DNA of 64,000 nt, from assembly GCF_003501885.1 (NCBI RefSeq), contig NZ_QWFA01000002.1:47559-111558 (forward strand), written 5' to 3'. Positions 17,805-27,004 of this stretch are shown here, piece by piece (position 1 is the first letter of the stretch; every line of letters starts with the position of its first letter). A program made the position numbers and the translations under genes. The notes below the pieces were generated by a model, which did not search any database, had not been told where the DNA came from, and saw only the letters and a list, made by a program, of their open reading frames with translations. The stretch comes from Streptomyces globisporus (lineage in GTDB: Bacteria; Actinomycetota; Actinomycetes; Streptomycetales; Streptomycetaceae).

Positions 17805-19373
17805 ATGAGGCAACCCGTCACACGACGGCTGCAGGCGGCACTGGCCGCCCTGGCCCTCGGGGCCGCGGCCGGTGGCATCGTCCTGACCGCGCCCGAGGCG
17901 TCGGCGGCGGCCGGCAGCGCCACCGGCTACGCCACCCAGAACGGCGGAACCACCGGCGGCGCCGGCGGACAGACGGTGCGGGCCACCACCGGCACCGCGA
18001 TCCACGCGGCCCTGTGCGGCCGCGCCGCCGACAGCACGCCGATCGTCATCGAGGTCGAAGGCACCATCAACCACGGCAACACCAGCAAGGTGTCCGGCAG
18101 CAGCTGCAACACGGCCGACGGCGTGATCGAGCTGAAGCAGATCAGCAACGTCACGATCGTGGGCGTCGGCGGCGGAGCCGTCTTCGATCAGATCGGCATC
18201 CACATACGCGAGTCCAGCAACATCATCATCCAGAACGTGACCGTCAAGAACGTCAAGAAGTCGGGGTCCCCGACCTCCAACGGCGGTGACGCCATCGGCA
18301 TGGAGTCCGGTGTCCGCAACGTCTGGGTCGATCACACGACGCTGGAGGCGTCGGGCGGCGAGTCCGAGGGATACGACGGCCTCTTCGACATGAAGGCCGA
18401 CACCCGGTACGTGACCCTCTCCTACAGCATCCTGCGCAACTCGGGCCGCGGCGGTCTGGTGGGGTCCAGCGAGAGTGACGTCTCCAACGGGTTCGTCACG
18501 TACCACCACAACCTGTACGAGAACATCGACTCCCGCGCGCCCCTGCTGCGGGGCGGCGTCGCCCACATGTTCAACAACCACTACGTGCGGCTCAACTCGT
18601 CCGGCATCAACTCCCGAGCCGGCGCCCGCGCCAAGGTGGAGAACAACTACTTCGAGGACTCCAAGGACGTCCTGGGCACCTTCTACACCGACGCCGCCGG
18701 CTACTGGCAGGCCGACGGCAACACGCTGGACAACGTGACCTGGTCGAGCCCCGGCGAGGACAACAACCCGGCCGGGCCCGACATGAAGTCCACCACCACC
18801 GTCAGCATCCCCTACGCCTACACCGCCGACGCGGCCGGCTGCGTACCGGACGTCGTGAGCCGTACGGCGGGCGCCGGCAAGGGCCTGAAGGTCTCGGACG
18901 GCAACTGCACGGCCCAGCCGCCGACCGAGCCCACGCCAGGGCCCACCGACCCGACGCCCGGCCCCACCGACCCCACGCCGGGACCCACCGACCCCACGCC
19001 GCCCGGCGGGACCAACCTCAGCATCGGCGCCGGGTCCGACGGGTCGAGCAAGGCCTCCGGCACCAGCTTCGGCCATCTGCGGGACGGTGACCTCACCACC
19101 TACTGGTCGCCCGCCGGTTCGACCGGTCACGCCTCGGTCAAGTGGGACTCCGCCACCGCTGTGTCCTCGGTCGTCATCCGGGAGGCGGCGGGATCCGCGG
19201 GCTCCATCGGGGCCTGGCGGCTCCTCGACGCCGACGGCGGAACCGTCCTGGCCTCCGGCGACGGAGCGGGAACCATCTCCTTCCCGCGCACCACCCTCCG
19301 CAAGATCACCTTCGAGATCGTCAGCTCGACCGGCTCCCCGAGGATCGCCGAGTACGAGACCTACGCCGGCTGA
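17805..19373 (+). CDS. secreted pectate lyase (PL1) with C-terminal carbohydrate-binding-like domain
   Basis: A 522-residue exported enzyme. Residues 1-34 are a Sec signal ending ASA. The PL1 parallel beta-helix follows: VWVDHTTL, DGLFDMKADTRYVTLSYS and RAPLLRGGVAHMFNNHY carry the calcium- and substrate-binding Asp and Arg residues. A linker of repeated PTDPTPG units at about residues 368-398 leads to a C-terminal F5/8-type-C (CBM32-like) fold of about 120 residues (LRDGDLTTYWSPAG). It cleaves polygalacturonate by beta-elimination. AGGGAGACGAAC supports the ATG. It stands alone on the plus strand, convergent with the other pectin genes. Confidence 0.93.
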   Translation: MRQPVTRRLQAALAALALGAAAGGIVLTAPEASAAAGSATGYATQNGGTTGGAGGQTVRATTGTAIHAALCGRAADSTPIVIEVEGTINHGNTSKVSGSSCNTADGVIELKQISNVTIVGVGGGAVFDQIGIHIRESSNIIIQNVTVKNVKKSGSPTSNGGDAIGMESGVRNVWVDHTTLEASGGESEGYDGLFDMKADTRYVTLSYSILRNSGRGGLVGSSESDVSNGFVTYHHNLYENIDSRAPLLRGGVAHMFNNHYVRLNSSGINSRAGARAKVENNYFEDSKDVLGTFYTDAAGYWQADGNTLDNVTWSSPGEDNNPAGPDMKSTTTVSIPYAYTADAAGCVPDVVSRTAGAGKGLKVSDGNCTAQPPTEPTPGPTDPTPGPTDPTPGPTDPTPPGGTNLSIGAGSDGSSKASGTSFGHLRDGDLTTYWSPAGSTGHASVKWDSATAVSSVVIREAAGSAGSIGAWRLLDADGGTVLASGDGAGTISFPRTTLRKITFEIVSSTGSPRIAEYETYAG

Positions 19374-19516
19374 CGGGTGTCGTCGCCCGGCGACCGGCCG
19401 TGCGACGCCCCACCCCGCCGCCCTGTTCCCCGCGCACCGGCAAAGGCCCGCGCTCTCCGTTCGACGGGGGGTGCGGGCTCCGCTGGGTGCCGAGCGCACA
19501 GCGCCGGCGCACTTGA

Positions 19517-20623
19517 TCATGCGAGCGGCCGCCAGTCGCCCAGCCAGCGGGCCGGGGTGTGAGCGCGGGCCTCGGAGGCGCTGAGCTGGGGCCGGTTCGC
19601 CGGGACGGTGGTCCGGGCGCCGGGACCGGTGTTGCGGTGCTCGGCGAAGCGTTGTTCCTGCCACGGGTGGCCGGCGGCCATGGTGGCGTACGGTGCAGCC
19701 GCGTCGATACCCGCGCCGAGACGGCTCTCGCGGACGGTGAGCATGGGGCGAGCGGTCGGGTCGGAGGACGGCACCCAGGGGCGCGCGAGCTTGTAGTACC
19801 CGTCGGGGGCCGTGCTGGTCACGCGGGAGCGCAGGACCAGAAAGCCGTGCGGGCCGGCCCCGGCGGTGCTGGGCGCGAAGACGAAGCCGTGGGGCGCGGC
19901 TGCCAGGTCGGGGCGGACGAGGCCGCGGAAGTGGCAGCGGTCGTAGACGGCGGCGGCGCGGCCGAAGACGAAGTCCACGTCGCCCTCCACGTAGCAGTCG
20001 CGGTAGTACTGCCGGGCGGACACCGCGAGGGAGGACGAGTCGGCGTACAGCGTGTCCTGGTGGCCGAGGAACCGGCAGCCGTGGAACGCCGATCGGTCGC
20101 CCTGGACCTTGACCGCCACCGCCTGGGTACCGCTGTACTCGGGGTTGTCGGAACGCAGCCAGTCGTTGGCGAAGGTCAGATCGCGGGCCGTGAAGCCCTC
20201 CGCCCCGATCGTGACGGAGGCCGATCCGCTGGTTCCGAGCGTGCCGGTGCCGTCCGGCCGGGGCGTGCCCGCCGCGTTGTCGTACACCAGGACCGTGTCG
20301 CGGGCGTCGGGGCTCGCGCCGATCAGCGTGAGGTCGCGGTGGGCGGCGTCGACGACGACCGTGGCCCGGTGAACGCCGGCGGCGATGACGATGGTGCGGC
20401 CGGTTCCGGTGGCCGCGTCGACGGCGGACTGGACGTCGGGGTGGTCGCCCCTCCCGTACGCGTCGACGTACAGCGTGCGGGGATCGAGGCGACGGGCCGG
20501 TGAGCCGTAGCGGCCGAAGGGGCGGGGGCCGGCGGCGGGCCGGGCGAGGGCCGCCGGTGCGCCGAGGGCGAGCGTGGCGCCCGCGCCGGCGATCAGGGAC
20601 AGGGCGGTGCGTCGAGTGGGCAT
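19517..20623 (-). CDS. secreted pectin methylesterase (CE8)
   Basis: A 368-residue exported enzyme with a twin-arginine signal (MPTRRTALSLIAGAGATLALG). The CE8 beta-helix signatures are all visible: GTQAVAVKVQGDR, FLGHQDTLY with the catalytic aspartate, YVEGDVDFVFGRAA with the second aspartate, and YYKLARPWVP. It removes methyl esters from homogalacturonan, making it a substrate for the pectate lyases. It is the last gene of the minus-strand pectin set, 175 bp after the second pectate lyase, with a strong hairpin in that gap that may reduce read-through. Confidence 0.93.
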   Translation of the reverse strand: MPTRRTALSLIAGAGATLALGAPAALARPAAGPRPFGRYGSPARRLDPRTLYVDAYGRGDHPDVQSAVDAATGTGRTIVIAAGVHRATVVVDAAHRDLTLIGASPDARDTVLVYDNAAGTPRPDGTGTLGTSGSASVTIGAEGFTARDLTFANDWLRSDNPEYSGTQAVAVKVQGDRSAFHGCRFLGHQDTLYADSSSLAVSARQYYRDCYVEGDVDFVFGRAAAVYDRCHFRGLVRPDLAAAPHGFVFAPSTAGAGPHGFLVLRSRVTSTAPDGYYKLARPWVPSSDPTARPMLTVRESRLGAGIDAAAPYATMAAGHPWQEQRFAEHRNTGPGARTTVPANRPQLSASEARAHTPARWLGDWRPLA

Positions 20624-20722
20624 GGCGGTACTCCTCCGGACGAACAGTGGCGGGTGACGGACTACGAGCGACGGGCAATCGGCGAACGGCGGCGCGTGAA
20701 CGCCCGCAGGTCAACGGCGAAG

Positions 20723-20775
20723 GGCCGGAGCGGCGCTCTCCGGGGTGGTGGAAAGCATGCGGTGCCGCTCCGGCC
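20723..20775 (-). terminator. intercistronic hairpin between pectate lyase and pectin esterase genes
   Basis: GGCCGGAGCGGC (20723-20734) pairs perfectly with GCCGCTCCGGCC (20764-20775). The 12-bp stem encloses a 29-nt loop. It could terminate or attenuate transcription leaving the pectate lyase gene, making the pectin esterase partly independent. Confidence 0.65.
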
Positions 20776-20798
20776 GGTTCCTCGGGGTTACGCGCCGG

Positions 20799-22139
20799 TC
20801 ATCCGCGGCCGGACGCCCTGCCCGCCCCGGCCCTGAGGCCGACCAGCACGGGGACGGCCCAGGGGTGGTGGACCGTCGTACGCAGTTCGGGGGTCCAGCC
20901 CGCGTCCTCGGCGAGCTGCTCGCCGGGAACTCCGGCGTTGTGCACGGCGACCAGATCGGTCCTGCGTCCGTTGACGTAGTTGTTCTCCGCGGTGAGCGGG
21001 GCCTCCGACCACTTCTTGAGGATGGTGGCCCGGTCCACGTCGCCGGCGAGGGTGAACGCGTTGTGCTCGGCGACCAGGCGGGACTCGGCACCGATGCCGT
21101 AGGTGTAGCCGTAGGAACCGCCGCGCGTGGCGACGAAGTGGTTGTTGTACGAGTCGACCTGGCCGAAGCGGACGCGCGGAGCACGCTCCCTGACGTCCTT
21201 GAACAGGTTGTGGTGGAGCGTCACGCGGAGCCTGCCCCGGTCGGTCGCGCCGGCGCCGTCGCTGTTGCCGATGAGCATCGTCTTGTCGTGGTCCTTGAGG
21301 ACGTTCCACGACACGGTGACCAGATCGGCGCCGCGCACGATGTCGAAGAGGCCGTCGTGCTGCTGGTACAACTGGCCGAAGTGGCGCGGCTGTTCGGCGT
21401 CCGGGCGGTCACCGTCGCTGAAGGTGTTGTGGTCGACCCAGACGTGCCGGGAGCCGTACACGACGAGGTTGTCGTACTCCGAGTTCCAGGCGCCCTCGCT
21501 GCCGTCCGTGGGGTCCCACTGAGGGAAGCAGTCGTAGGTGTCCTCGAACGAGATGTTGCGGACGATGACGTTGGAGACGTCCCGGATCTGCAGACTCGCG
21601 CCGATGATCTCGGGGTTCGTGCCGACCCCGATCAGGGTGGTGTTGGACGGGACCCGGACGTTCACGGCGGCCTGCTGGAGCTTCGCCGAGGCCGCGCGGG
21701 CGTCCTCCAGCGGGCCCTCGGGAACCCGGTCGCTGCCCCATACCTCCGGGTCGTAGGCGGCGAGGTACTTCTCCAGGGTGTAGCCGTCGGTCTCGTACTG
21801 CTCGCAGCCGATCGGGGTGCCGTCGGCGTCGGAGTTGCCGTGGATGGTGCCGGCGACTCTGACGATCTTGGGTGCGTCGCCCGCCTCCTCGAAGGCGGCG
21901 ACGAGCTCGGCCCGGTCGGTCACGGTGTAGACGTGCTCGGGTGCGGCGTCCGCGCCCCCGGTGGTGGAGCCTTCCGCGGCGGCCCAGCCGTCGCCGTCGG
22001 GCAGTACGGCGCGCTCGATCCCCGTGCCGTGGGGGGCCGGCCGGGGAGCGGCCTGGGCGGGGACGCTCAGCGCGAGGGCCAGCGAGGCGCAGCCCAGGGT
22101 GACGGCGACGGCCCGGGTCTGACGCGTGCGTGCGGGCAT
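20799..22139 (-). CDS. secreted pectate lyase (PL1)
   Basis: A 446-residue enzyme with a Sec signal peptide (MPARTRQTRAVAVTLGCASL, cleavage after AQA). The PL1 motifs VWVDHNTFSDGD, HDGLFDIVRGADLVTVSWN and RAPRVRFGQVDSYNNHF are intact. It has no extra binding module, unlike the lyase at 17805. GAGAAGG before the ATG supports the start. The long N-terminal insertion around the two acidic DTYDCFPQWDPTDG residues is usual for this streptomycete subfamily. It cleaves de-esterified pectin outside the cell, upstream of the transporter encoded in the same direction. Confidence 0.93.
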   Translation of the reverse strand: MPARTRQTRAVAVTLGCASLALALSVPAQAAPRPAPHGTGIERAVLPDGDGWAAAEGSTTGGADAAPEHVYTVTDRAELVAAFEEAGDAPKIVRVAGTIHGNSDADGTPIGCEQYETDGYTLEKYLAAYDPEVWGSDRVPEGPLEDARAASAKLQQAAVNVRVPSNTTLIGVGTNPEIIGASLQIRDVSNVIVRNISFEDTYDCFPQWDPTDGSEGAWNSEYDNLVVYGSRHVWVDHNTFSDGDRPDAEQPRHFGQLYQQHDGLFDIVRGADLVTVSWNVLKDHDKTMLIGNSDGAGATDRGRLRVTLHHNLFKDVRERAPRVRFGQVDSYNNHFVATRGGSYGYTYGIGAESRLVAEHNAFTLAGDVDRATILKKWSEAPLTAENNYVNGRRTDLVAVHNAGVPGEQLAEDAGWTPELRTTVHHPWAVPVLVGLRAGAGRASGRG

Positions 22140-22231
22140 GGCGAAACCTTCTCTGTAGTCGGAGGAAGCGGAGAAGTGGGGAGAGGGAGCAGAAGACACG
22201 GCGGGGTGTGGTGAGGTGCCGGTCAGGCCGG

Positions 22232-23062
22232 TCAGGCAGGCCCGTCCCAGGTGATCCACTCGCCCGGCACCCGGTCGTCGAGGCGGCGGAGGTCACGGGC
22301 CGCGAGTACGCCTTCGTCCAGCAGGGCGCGTGCCGTCATCCGGGCCGCTTCGACCGCGCCCGGCGGCCTGAAGTGCGTGTTGTCCTGCGCGCCGTCCGGG
22401 TGGTTCGGCGACTCGCCCGGCTTCAGCCACAGGAAGAGCGGCAGGGTACCGTCCGGGCCCAGCCGCTGCCAGCGGGCGAGGGACAGCGCCTGGATGTCGA
22501 GCAGCGGCACGCCCTCCTCGGCCGCCAGGGCGCGCATCGCGGCGGGGTACTCGCCGTGGGTGGGCCGGGCGGTGCCGTCCGGACCGAACCGGCGTCGCTC
22601 GACGGAGGTGAGGAGCACGGGCCGGGCCCGTCGTGCGCGGGCTCCCCGGACGTACTCGCGCAGGTACTCCCGGTAGGTGGTGGAGGGGTCGGTGCCGCGG
22701 GCCGGGTCCTCGGTCTTCTCGTCGTTGTGCCCGAACTGGATGAGGAGCAGATCGCCGGGGCGGACGCCGTCCAGCAGTGCGGCGAGGCGGCCCTCGTCGA
22801 CGAAGCTCTTGGAACTGCGGCCGTTCACCGCGTGATTGGCGACCCGGAGGTGGCGGGCGAGGAAGAAGGGGAGGGCCATGCCCCAGCCCGTCTCGGGCGC
22901 GGCGTCGGCGGGTTTCGTCGCGGCCGTGGAGTCACCGGCGATGTGGAGCGTACGGGAGTGGGGGCCGCCCGCTCCGCCGCCGTGGGCGAAGGCCGGTGTG
23001 GCCGTGAGGGCGAGGGGAAGGGTGAGCAGGGCGGTGGCCGTCTGTCTGCGGGTGAGTGACAC
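22232..23062 (-). CDS. secreted rhamnogalacturonan acetylesterase (SGNH, CE12)
   Basis: A 276-residue exported SGNH hydrolase. The N-terminus MSLTRRQTATALLTLPLALT is a Tat-like signal ending AFA. Block I is GDSTAA with the nucleophile serine, block III includes LIQFGHND, and DNTHF near the C-terminus gives the catalytic Asp and His. These are the signatures of CE12 rhamnogalacturonan acetylesterases, which strip acetyl groups from the hairy regions of pectin. Starts at GTG 23062. It sits between the solute-binding protein and pectate lyase genes. Confidence 0.9.
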   Translation of the reverse strand: MSLTRRQTATALLTLPLALTATPAFAHGGGAGGPHSRTLHIAGDSTAATKPADAAPETGWGMALPFFLARHLRVANHAVNGRSSKSFVDEGRLAALLDGVRPGDLLLIQFGHNDEKTEDPARGTDPSTTYREYLREYVRGARARRARPVLLTSVERRRFGPDGTARPTHGEYPAAMRALAAEEGVPLLDIQALSLARWQRLGPDGTLPLFLWLKPGESPNHPDGAQDNTHFRPPGAVEAARMTARALLDEGVLAARDLRRLDDRVPGEWITWDGPA

Positions 23063-23179
23063 GAGGTGCTGCCTCTCTCGAAGGGCGTGCTCGCGTACGG
23101 GGAGGGAAAGGAGAGCGCGGCGGCCGGGCGCGGCCCGGCCGCCGTCGGTCCGTCGTCGGGATCCGGAGGGTGCGGGGCC

Positions 23180-24514
23180 TCAGCCGTTGCCCAGCTCCGT
23201 CCACTCCTTGTTGGCGGCGTTCAGCTCCCCGGCCATCTTGTCCAGGAACTGCTTCGCCGTGATCTTGCCGAGGAGCAGCTTCTGGAACTCCGGCTCGTTG
23301 TCCGCCTTACTGATGTTGTTCCAGTCGGGCAGGTAGTACGGCAGGTCGACGACCTTGGTGGAGCCGTCCGTCAGCGCCTTCGCGGCCAGCGCGGTCGACT
23401 CGGTCTCCTTGATCCACGGGTCCTTCGCCGCTTCGGTGTTGGCCGGGATGGCGCCGGCCGACTCGTTCCATTTGCTGTTGGACGCGTGGGAGGCGGCGAA
23501 TTCGATGAACTTCCATGCCGCGGTCTTGTTGTCGCTCGACCGGAAGAGGCCGAGTCCGTCGACGGGGTTGGAGACCTGCACGCGGGTGCCGCTCTCCCCG
23601 ATGGGGGCCGGGATGCCGGCGAACTTGTCGTCGCCCAACGCCTTCGCGTGGTCCTGGTAGGAGCCGAGGTTGTGGCTCAGCATGCCGATGGTGCCGGTGT
23701 CCCACTGGGCGACCATCTTGGTGAAGTCGTTGTTGACGTCGGCGGCGGGCGTGGTCCGCTTGAAGAGGCCCGCGTACTTCTCCAGCGCGGCGACGTTCTC
23801 GGGGGCGTTGAGCGTCGTCCTGTCCCCATCCCAGAACTCCGTGATGCCGGACTGGCCGTAGACGGCGTCCAGGGCCTGGGCGATGGAGCCGGCGCCGCCG
23901 CGGATGGTGTAGCCGAACTTGTTGTTCCCGGCGTCGGTGAGCTTCTCGGCCGCGATGTAGAAGTTGGCCCAGGTGTCGGGGGCCTTCAGCCCGGCCTGCT
24001 CGAACAGGTCGGTGCGGTACCAGAGCACACCGTTGTTGGCGGAGGTCGGGACGGAGTAGATGTCGTCGCCCCGGCCGGCGGCCGCTCTGACGCTCTCGAC
24101 CATGGAGTCGACGAGCTTGCCCTCCAGCGCGGATCCCTTCAGCCGCTCGTTGACCGGCTCCAGGGCTTCCTGCGAGACCATGTTGGCGAGGTAGGCGGTG
24201 CCGACCCCGCCCACGTCGGGCAGTCCGCCGCCGGCGATCGCGGTGTCGTACTTGGACTGGACGTCGGCGATGGGGATGGGGACGTACTTCACCTTGATGT
24301 CCGGGTGCTGCTTCTCGAAGTCCTTGATGATCTCGGTCCAGACGGCGGTGCGCGGACCGCCGTTGTTGTCCCAGAAGGTGATCTCGCCCTTGCCGCTCCC
24401 CTCCGTGCCGGCTCCGCTGCCGTCGTCACCGCACGCGGCGGCCGTCAGCGCGAGAGCTGCTACGAGGGAGACGGCGGATGCGGTACGCCCCCGCCGGGTC
24501 TTCGAGATGGTCAT
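23180..24514 (-). CDS. sugar ABC transporter substrate-binding lipoprotein
   Basis: A 444-residue extracellular binding protein. Its lipobox (LTAAAC near residue 28) follows a basic hydrophobic signal, so it is anchored to the outer face of the membrane. The mature protein begins with an acidic linker and ITFWDNNGG, typical of family 1 (CUT1) binding proteins; GVLWYRTDLFEQAG and AWKFIEFAAS are further family features. Genomic context (two CUT1 permeases, pectin enzymes) points to oligogalacturonides, rhamnogalacturonan fragments or arabino-oligosaccharides as ligands. No ATPase gene is present; streptomycetes usually use the shared MsiK. Confidence 0.92.
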   Translation of the reverse strand: MTISKTRRGRTASAVSLVAALALTAAACGDDGSGAGTEGSGKGEITFWDNNGGPRTAVWTEIIKDFEKQHPDIKVKYVPIPIADVQSKYDTAIAGGGLPDVGGVGTAYLANMVSQEALEPVNERLKGSALEGKLVDSMVESVRAAAGRGDDIYSVPTSANNGVLWYRTDLFEQAGLKAPDTWANFYIAAEKLTDAGNNKFGYTIRGGAGSIAQALDAVYGQSGITEFWDGDRTTLNAPENVAALEKYAGLFKRTTPAADVNNDFTKMVAQWDTGTIGMLSHNLGSYQDHAKALGDDKFAGIPAPIGESGTRVQVSNPVDGLGLFRSSDNKTAAWKFIEFAASHASNSKWNESAGAIPANTEAAKDPWIKETESTALAAKALTDGSTKVVDLPYYLPDWNNISKADNEPEFQKLLLGKITAKQFLDKMAGELNAANKEWTELGNG

Positions 24515-24578
24515 GGTCGGCTCTTCCCTGTCGGATGGGTCGGGATGGTTCTCTGCGGGTCTGCACTTCTGCGGGGGG

Positions 24579-26117
24579 TCAGTGGGTGGCACGGAAGGTG
24601 GTGAACAGCGCCGTGCCGGCGGGGCCCGTCCCGGCCGGCGCGGTGGCGAAGAGGCCGAGGAGAGCGGCGACCCAGCGCCACGGGGTGGCCGCGAAGACCT
24701 GCCCCGAGGGCCGGAAGCCGTCTCCCGTGTCGGCGGAGAAGCGGCAGCGGGCCCCGGCCGTGACCTCGATCCGCAACCGGGCCCGGCCGCCGGGCGAGGC
24801 GCGGGCCCCGGCCGCGTCGCGTTCGCTCTCCGCGGCGCCCTCGGCGTACCGGTGCACGAGCCGGGGCGTCCCGTCCGCCCCGGCCTCCAGACCGATCCAG
24901 CAGAAGGCGTCCCCGAGGACGGCCAGGCCCGCCTTGGCGCCCGGCTCGTCGCTGTGCAGTTCGAGGTCCACCTCGACGGTGAACTCCTCGGCGGGCATGC
25001 GCTGGACCAGGACGTTGGGCAGCAGCCGCAGGTCGTGCGCGTCCGACGTGCCAACGCAGGTGAGCCGCAGTCCGTCGGCAGCGTGCTCGGCCTGCTCGGT
25101 CCAGGCGTCGGGGCAGGGGTTGGCCGTCCACTGCCACTGCTCGCCGTGGGTGCCGCCGGGGAAGTCGTCGTCCACGGCGGGCGCTGCCACGGGCTGTTCG
25201 GGGGCGGCCGGCTTACGGTGCGTGGAGACGGGTTCGCCCGCGTCGCCGATGACGGGCCAGCCCTCCGCGTCCCAGTGCATGGGCTGGAGGTGGACGACCC
25301 GCCCGTACGCGCCGCGTGCCTGGAAGTGCAGGAACCAGTCCTCGCCGGCGGCGGTCCGCACCCAGCCGCCCTGGTGCGGGCCGTTGACGCCGGTGCGCCC
25401 CTGGGACAGCACGACGCGTTCCTCGTACGGGCCGGAGAAGTCCCGGGAACGGAACGCGCCCTGCCAGCCGGTCTCCACCCCGCCCGCCGGAGCGAAGATC
25501 CAGAAGTACCCGTCGTGGCGGTGGAGCTTGGGCCCCTCCAGGGTGAACCAGCCGGGTATCAGGTCGGCGTCGATCAGGGTCCGGCCCTCGTCGAGGAGTG
25601 CGCGGCCGTCGGCACTCATCCGGTGTCCGGTGAGCCGGTTCTTGATCCCGCAGCGGGACTTGGCCCAGGCGTGGACGAGGTAGGCCTCGCCGGTCTCCTC
25701 GTCCCACAGGGGGCAGGCGTCGATGTACCCGCGGCCGGGCTTGAGCAGGTGCGGGGCGCTCCACGGCCCTTCGATGTGTTCGGCGTTGATCTGCTGGACG
25801 CCGTGGTCGGGGTCGCCCCAGAAGATCCAGAAGCGGCCCGCGTGGTGGCGCAGGGAGGGCGCCCACACCCCGGCGTCGTGCCGGGGCCGGGCGAAGTCGG
25901 CGGCGGGCTCGACGCGGTCCAGGGCGTGCCCGACGAGCGCCCAGTTGACCAGGTCGCGGGAGTGCAGGAGCGGCAGCCCCGGGGCCCGGCCGAAGCTGGA
26001 CGCTGTGAGGTAGTGGTCCGCACCGACGCGGACGACGTCCGGGTCGGACCAGTCGGCGTTGAGCACGGGGTTGCGGTACGTGCCGTTCCCGAGGTCGGCG
26101 GTCCAGGGCCGGTTCAC
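24579..26117 (-). CDS. intracellular GH43 glycosidase (beta-xylosidase/arabinofuranosidase-like)
   Basis: A 512-residue cytoplasmic protein with no signal peptide. The five-bladed GH43 propeller shows NADWSDPDVVRVG with the general-base aspartate, AGVWAPSLRHHAGRFWIFWGDPD, and GWFTLEGPKLHRHDGYFW with the acid glutamate. A C-terminal beta-sandwich of about 180 residues resembles the beta-xylosidase C-terminal domain. It probably trims xylose or arabinose side chains from imported pectin fragments. Its GTG start overlaps the stop of the PmoA-like gene by 4 bp, indicating coupled translation. Confidence 0.88.
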   Translation of the reverse strand: MNRPWTADLGNGTYRNPVLNADWSDPDVVRVGADHYLTASSFGRAPGLPLLHSRDLVNWALVGHALDRVEPAADFARPRHDAGVWAPSLRHHAGRFWIFWGDPDHGVQQINAEHIEGPWSAPHLLKPGRGYIDACPLWDEETGEAYLVHAWAKSRCGIKNRLTGHRMSADGRALLDEGRTLIDADLIPGWFTLEGPKLHRHDGYFWIFAPAGGVETGWQGAFRSRDFSGPYEERVVLSQGRTGVNGPHQGGWVRTAAGEDWFLHFQARGAYGRVVHLQPMHWDAEGWPVIGDAGEPVSTHRKPAAPEQPVAAPAVDDDFPGGTHGEQWQWTANPCPDAWTEQAEHAADGLRLTCVGTSDAHDLRLLPNVLVQRMPAEEFTVEVDLELHSDEPGAKAGLAVLGDAFCWIGLEAGADGTPRLVHRYAEGAAESERDAAGARASPGGRARLRIEVTAGARCRFSADTGDGFRPSGQVFAATPWRWVAALLGLFATAPAGTGPAGTALFTTFRATH

Positions 26118-27004
26118 GAGGTCACCGCCCGGCGGACGTACGCAGCGGCGGCCTCACGGTCCAGCCTGCCGTCCGCGACGACGGTGACGATCCGGCGTAC
26201 GACGGTGGCCCCGGCGGGCACGGGCAGCCGTTCGTGGGCCGCGAGGGAGGAGCCGACGCCCGGGTACTCCGCCGTCCGCACGAACCACGGATCGCGCCGG
26301 GTCTCCTCGCTCGCCCCGACGAAGACGAGGGTCCAGCCGTCCCCGGCGAGGGCGAGCCAGTCGGCGGCCCGGCCGTGCACCGCCTCCTCGCCCGCACGGT
26401 CGGCGGTGAACACATCCGGTGGCGCGGCCTCCTTGGGGGCACGCCAGAAGAAGCCGCCGTAACCGGCTCCGCGGCGGCCGTTGGTCGCGGGGCTGCCGAG
26501 GGAGAGGTCGTCGGCCGCCCGGTTGGTGAGGGCGAAGGAGAGGTCCAGCGCCCAGGCGGTGGCGGAGAGTCCGGCGGCGCGCACCGTGCGGTGCTCCCGC
26601 AGCAGCTCGACGCCGTCCGCCTCCCAGGCGAGCGACTGCGTGAACCCGCCGGGGCCGTGCCGCTCCAGGCCGAGGCAGCGCTGGACGCCGTGGTTGTCGA
26701 GCTCGGTGGGTCCCTGCCCCCGGACGTAGGTGCGCCCGCCCCAGAAGTTGCGGCCGGACACGTCGGGCACGGCGATGGAGACGCCCAGGTGGTGCCGGTG
26801 GTCGGCGGGGCGGTCCTGGGTGACGGTGCGGCCGGCGAGCGTGGTGACGGGGTGCAGGCGGGGGCGGCCGTCCGCGGCGGCCCCGTAGCCGTAGTGGGCG
26901 ACCGTGCGTCCGGCGCAGTCGAGGGGCTCGGGTGGAGCGGGCTCTACCGGCTGCGCGGGGAGTGCGGGCTGTGCGGCGGACGAGGCCGTGGCGGGTCGGT
27001 TCAT
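26114..27004 (-). CDS. PmoA-like (DUF6807) family protein
   Basis: A 296-residue cytoplasmic protein. The central DRPADHRHHLGVSIAVPDVSGRNFWGGRTYV is characteristic of the DUF6807/PmoA family. Members accompany Gfo/Idh/MocA oxidoreductases and glycoside hydrolases in plant-polysaccharide loci; no reaction is established. Four-base overlaps with both neighbours (upstream oxidoreductase, downstream GH43) place it inside one translational unit. The first 30 residues are a Pro/Ala-rich tail and the true start could be later. Confidence 0.75.
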   Translation of the reverse strand: MNRPATASSAAQPALPAQPVEPAPPEPLDCAGRTVAHYGYGAAADGRPRLHPVTTLAGRTVTQDRPADHRHHLGVSIAVPDVSGRNFWGGRTYVRGQGPTELDNHGVQRCLGLERHGPGGFTQSLAWEADGVELLREHRTVRAAGLSATAWALDLSFALTNRAADDLSLGSPATNGRRGAGYGGFFWRAPKEAAPPDVFTADRAGEEAVHGRAADWLALAGDGWTLVFVGASEETRRDPWFVRTAEYPGVGSSLAAHERLPVPAGATVVRRIVTVVADGRLDREAAAAYVRRAVTS